Shown in pieces: positions 62,260 to 64,000 of a DNA stretch of 64,000 nucleotides; position 1 is the first letter of the stretch; the number at the start of each line of letters is the position of its first letter. The stretch lies in contig JAYKKT010000064.1 of assembly GCA_036023115.1 (NCBI GenBank), positions 11,508,001 through 11,572,000 on the forward strand, in the 5' to 3' direction. The notes beneath the pieces are model-generated. The model was given only the letters and a program-made list of their open reading frames with translations, made no database searches and was not told the origin of the DNA. Source of the stretch: Brasenia schreberi. Its lineage: Eukaryota > Streptophyta > Magnoliopsida > Nymphaeales > Cabombaceae. The position numbers were made by a program, and so were the translations under genes.

Positions 62260-63501
62260 CCTTGGTTTCAAGACATAAAAAGTTTCTTAGAAAATGAAGG
62301 ATTTTCAGAATATGCTTCATCCAAAGACAAAGCTTTCATACGAAGAATTTCTACCCAATATACGATTTTGGAAGGGGTTCTTTACAAAAAAAGTTTCACT
62401 GACATCTTACTAAGGTGTGCCGACCTAGAAGAGGCTAGGATAATAATGCATGAATTCCACGATGGAGAATGTGGAGGGCATGTAAATGCCAATGGAAATG
62501 AAAATACTTAGAGTAGGTTATTTTTGGTCCACCTTAAAGCAGGATTGTCATGACCATGTTAGGAAGTGTCACCCATGTCAAGTGCATGGACACGCCATCC
62601 ATATCCCATCATCCTCATTGCATTCCCTGATCAACCCCTGGCCATTCACCATGTGGGCATTTGACATCATAGGACCAATATTTCCTCATGCATCAAATGG
62701 GCATAGGTTCATACTAGCAGCCACCGAATACTTTTCCAAGTGGGTTGAAGCTACTTCCTTGACAAATGTTCAGGGGCAACATGTAGTGACATTCATTAGA
62801 AAAAATATTTTGGCTCGCTTTGGGGTTCCAAAGGACTTAGTGTAAGACAATGATACCCCCTTCAAAAACGAGAGGATGGTTAAGTTATGTAACACGTATG
62901 GCATAACTCACCACTTCTCATCACCCTACTACCCTCAAGGTAACGGTCAAGCCGAAGCCACCAATAAGACTCTCATAAGCATCATTGAGAAAACTTTAGA
63001 GAAGGGTAGGACATGGCATGAGAAGCTGGATGAAGCCTTATGGGCTTATAGGGCTTCCATCCGAACTCCCACAAATGCCACGCCATTTGAGTTGGTCTAT
63101 GGCACAAACTCCATTCTCTCCATTCATACCAAAATTCATTCATTTCATACATCCATGGTGTTCAACCTTCCCCTAGAGATGCTACAGCATGCTAGAATGG
63201 TTGAACTTGACTTGTTAGATGAGCGAAGGCTCCTTGCCATGGATCATGCACATGCATACCGGCAAAGGATAGCCCGACACTATGAGAAGCATATGAGACC
63301 TCGCCACTTCAAAGTGGGAGACTTTGTGCTCAAAATCATCCACGTGGCCCACATCCACTTGGAAAGTGGCGGCCCAAGTGGGATAGCCCTTATGTTATAC
63401 GTGGAGCCACCACGAACAATGCATATTGGCTAGTCGATGTTGAGGGTAGGAACTTCTCCGGCCCTATGAATGCTCAATTTTTGAAAAAATACTATGTGTA
63501 G
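62260..63501 (+). pseudogene. G2 integrase
   Basis: PWFQDIKSFLENEGFSEYAS, HHCC zinc region (HDGECGGHVNA, HDHVRKCHPCQVHGH), DDE core with the first Asp in WAFDIIGPIFPHASNGHR, the second in DNDTPFKNE (after a TAA at 62,843) and Glu region SSPYYPQGNGQAEATNKT. Ends NAQFLKKYYV, stop 63,499-63,501. Closely parallels the G1 integrase over its whole length. Stops, and a shift near 62,500. Confidence 0.88.
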
Positions 63502-64000
63502 GGTCTAAGCTAAGCCCTATTTCGAAAATGTTTTGAAAACCTCCTTTTGAAACTTCGTGAGTGAGGATCAAAGCAAATCGTGCAACCCTGAATGAGAGAC
63601 TCGATTGCTTGTAAAAAAGCGGAGTTTTCAAAACCAATGGGTCACATTTCAAAAATTCTTCTTCTTACAAAAGAAGGCCTGGTTCAAATAGCAAGATACT
63701 TGCAAGTAGTACGTGCTATTTCAAAATAGGTTGATCTGGGATGAATCGAGTAGATCCTTGGGATAAGTCCTTCCCCATTTCTCTTTTCTTCCCCGAAAGG
63801 AAAACTTGGCCAAAAAGAAAAAAGGAAACCCCTGCAAAATCTCTTTCCCAAAAGAAAGGTGAATCAAAAGAAAAATCGTGTATTCTATGGAAAAGAGGGA
63901 ACAAAGAAAAAATACTCCCAAAGGGAGACCCTCTATGGAAAACAGAAAAAAAAAGGCCAAAAAGCTTAAAAGGAGCAAATTTTCTGCTTCTATGCCTCAA
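63502..64000 (+). other. G2 3' non-coding region
   Basis: Collinear with the sequence after the G1 integrase (51,088 onward), with the same A/G-rich stretch at 63,800-63,970. The purine tract and 3' LTR lie beyond the window. Confidence 0.7.

Larger units (their letters stand above)
53564..64000 (+). mobile_element. G2: Ty3/gypsy element, Tat type, 3' LTR outside the window
   Basis: 5' LTR 53,564-56,674, primer site at 56,677, gag from 56,816, protease near 58,800, RT near 60,420-61,140, RNase H 61,179-61,577, second RNase H 61,584-62,259, integrase 62,270-63,501, then 3' non-coding sequence to the window end. Lies within LTR A of G1. Frames carry many stops, mostly TGG to TGA or CAG/CAA to TAG/TAA types. 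Confidence 0.85.

Overview
This is nuclear DNA of a flowering plant. It carries two conserved plant housekeeping genes with spliceosomal introns, set in a dense mass of degenerate transposable elements: Ty1/copia and Ty3/gypsy LTR elements, RTE-type LINEs with short SINE-like relatives, hAT transposons, MITEs and a FAR1/MULE remnant. I cannot name the species. Introns of up to about 15 kb filled with transposons suggest a large, repeat-rich genome.

Left part (1-29 kb). The window opens in the last exon of an ANTH-domain clathrin-adaptor gene (+ strand). It converges on a proline iminopeptidase gene on the minus strand, which I could rebuild exon by exon. There are ten coding exons from 28,124 down to 3,971 plus a probable 5' UTR exon, giving a 328-codon frame with the catalytic Ser, Asp and His all present. 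Its introns hold a LINE, SINE-like insertions, an RNA-binding-protein gene fragment and, in the ninth coding intron (about 14.8 kb), a four-level nest: copia-A (5,684-18,790) contains hAT-1 (8,540-17,759), which contains copia-B (8,957-15,097), which contains hAT-2 (10,970-13,941). Target-site duplications support each level, weakest for copia-A. hAT-2 carries foreign DNA, including the last exon of a PPR-protein gene in two copies. The peptidase has an in-frame TGA at codon 106 and a GC splice donor in the same exon, so it is either a recently damaged allele or a sequence error.

Middle part (29-48 kb). The upstream side of the peptidase holds hAT-type MITEs (one family starting TAGACATG, with four copies in the window), an 800-bp tandem duplication, an F-box pseudogene, a FAR1/MULE fragment, a long AT microsatellite, a degenerate copia element with two 450-bp LTRs (37,696-43,114) and a near full-length RTE-type LINE (44,643-47,605).

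Right part (48-64 kb). These are Ty3/gypsy elements of the Tat type, which carry a second RNase H. An inverted LTR fragment (48,099 to about 49,820) is joined head-on to a plus-strand integrase fragment (G1). G1's 3' LTR is broken at 53,563 by the 5' LTR of a second element (G2). G2's gag, protease, RT, two RNase H domains and integrase run almost to the window end. All the element ORFs are broken by stops or frameshifts.

No CRISPR array, operon, rRNA or convincing tRNA gene was seen. The only expressed host genes I would argue for are the ANTH gene and the peptidase.
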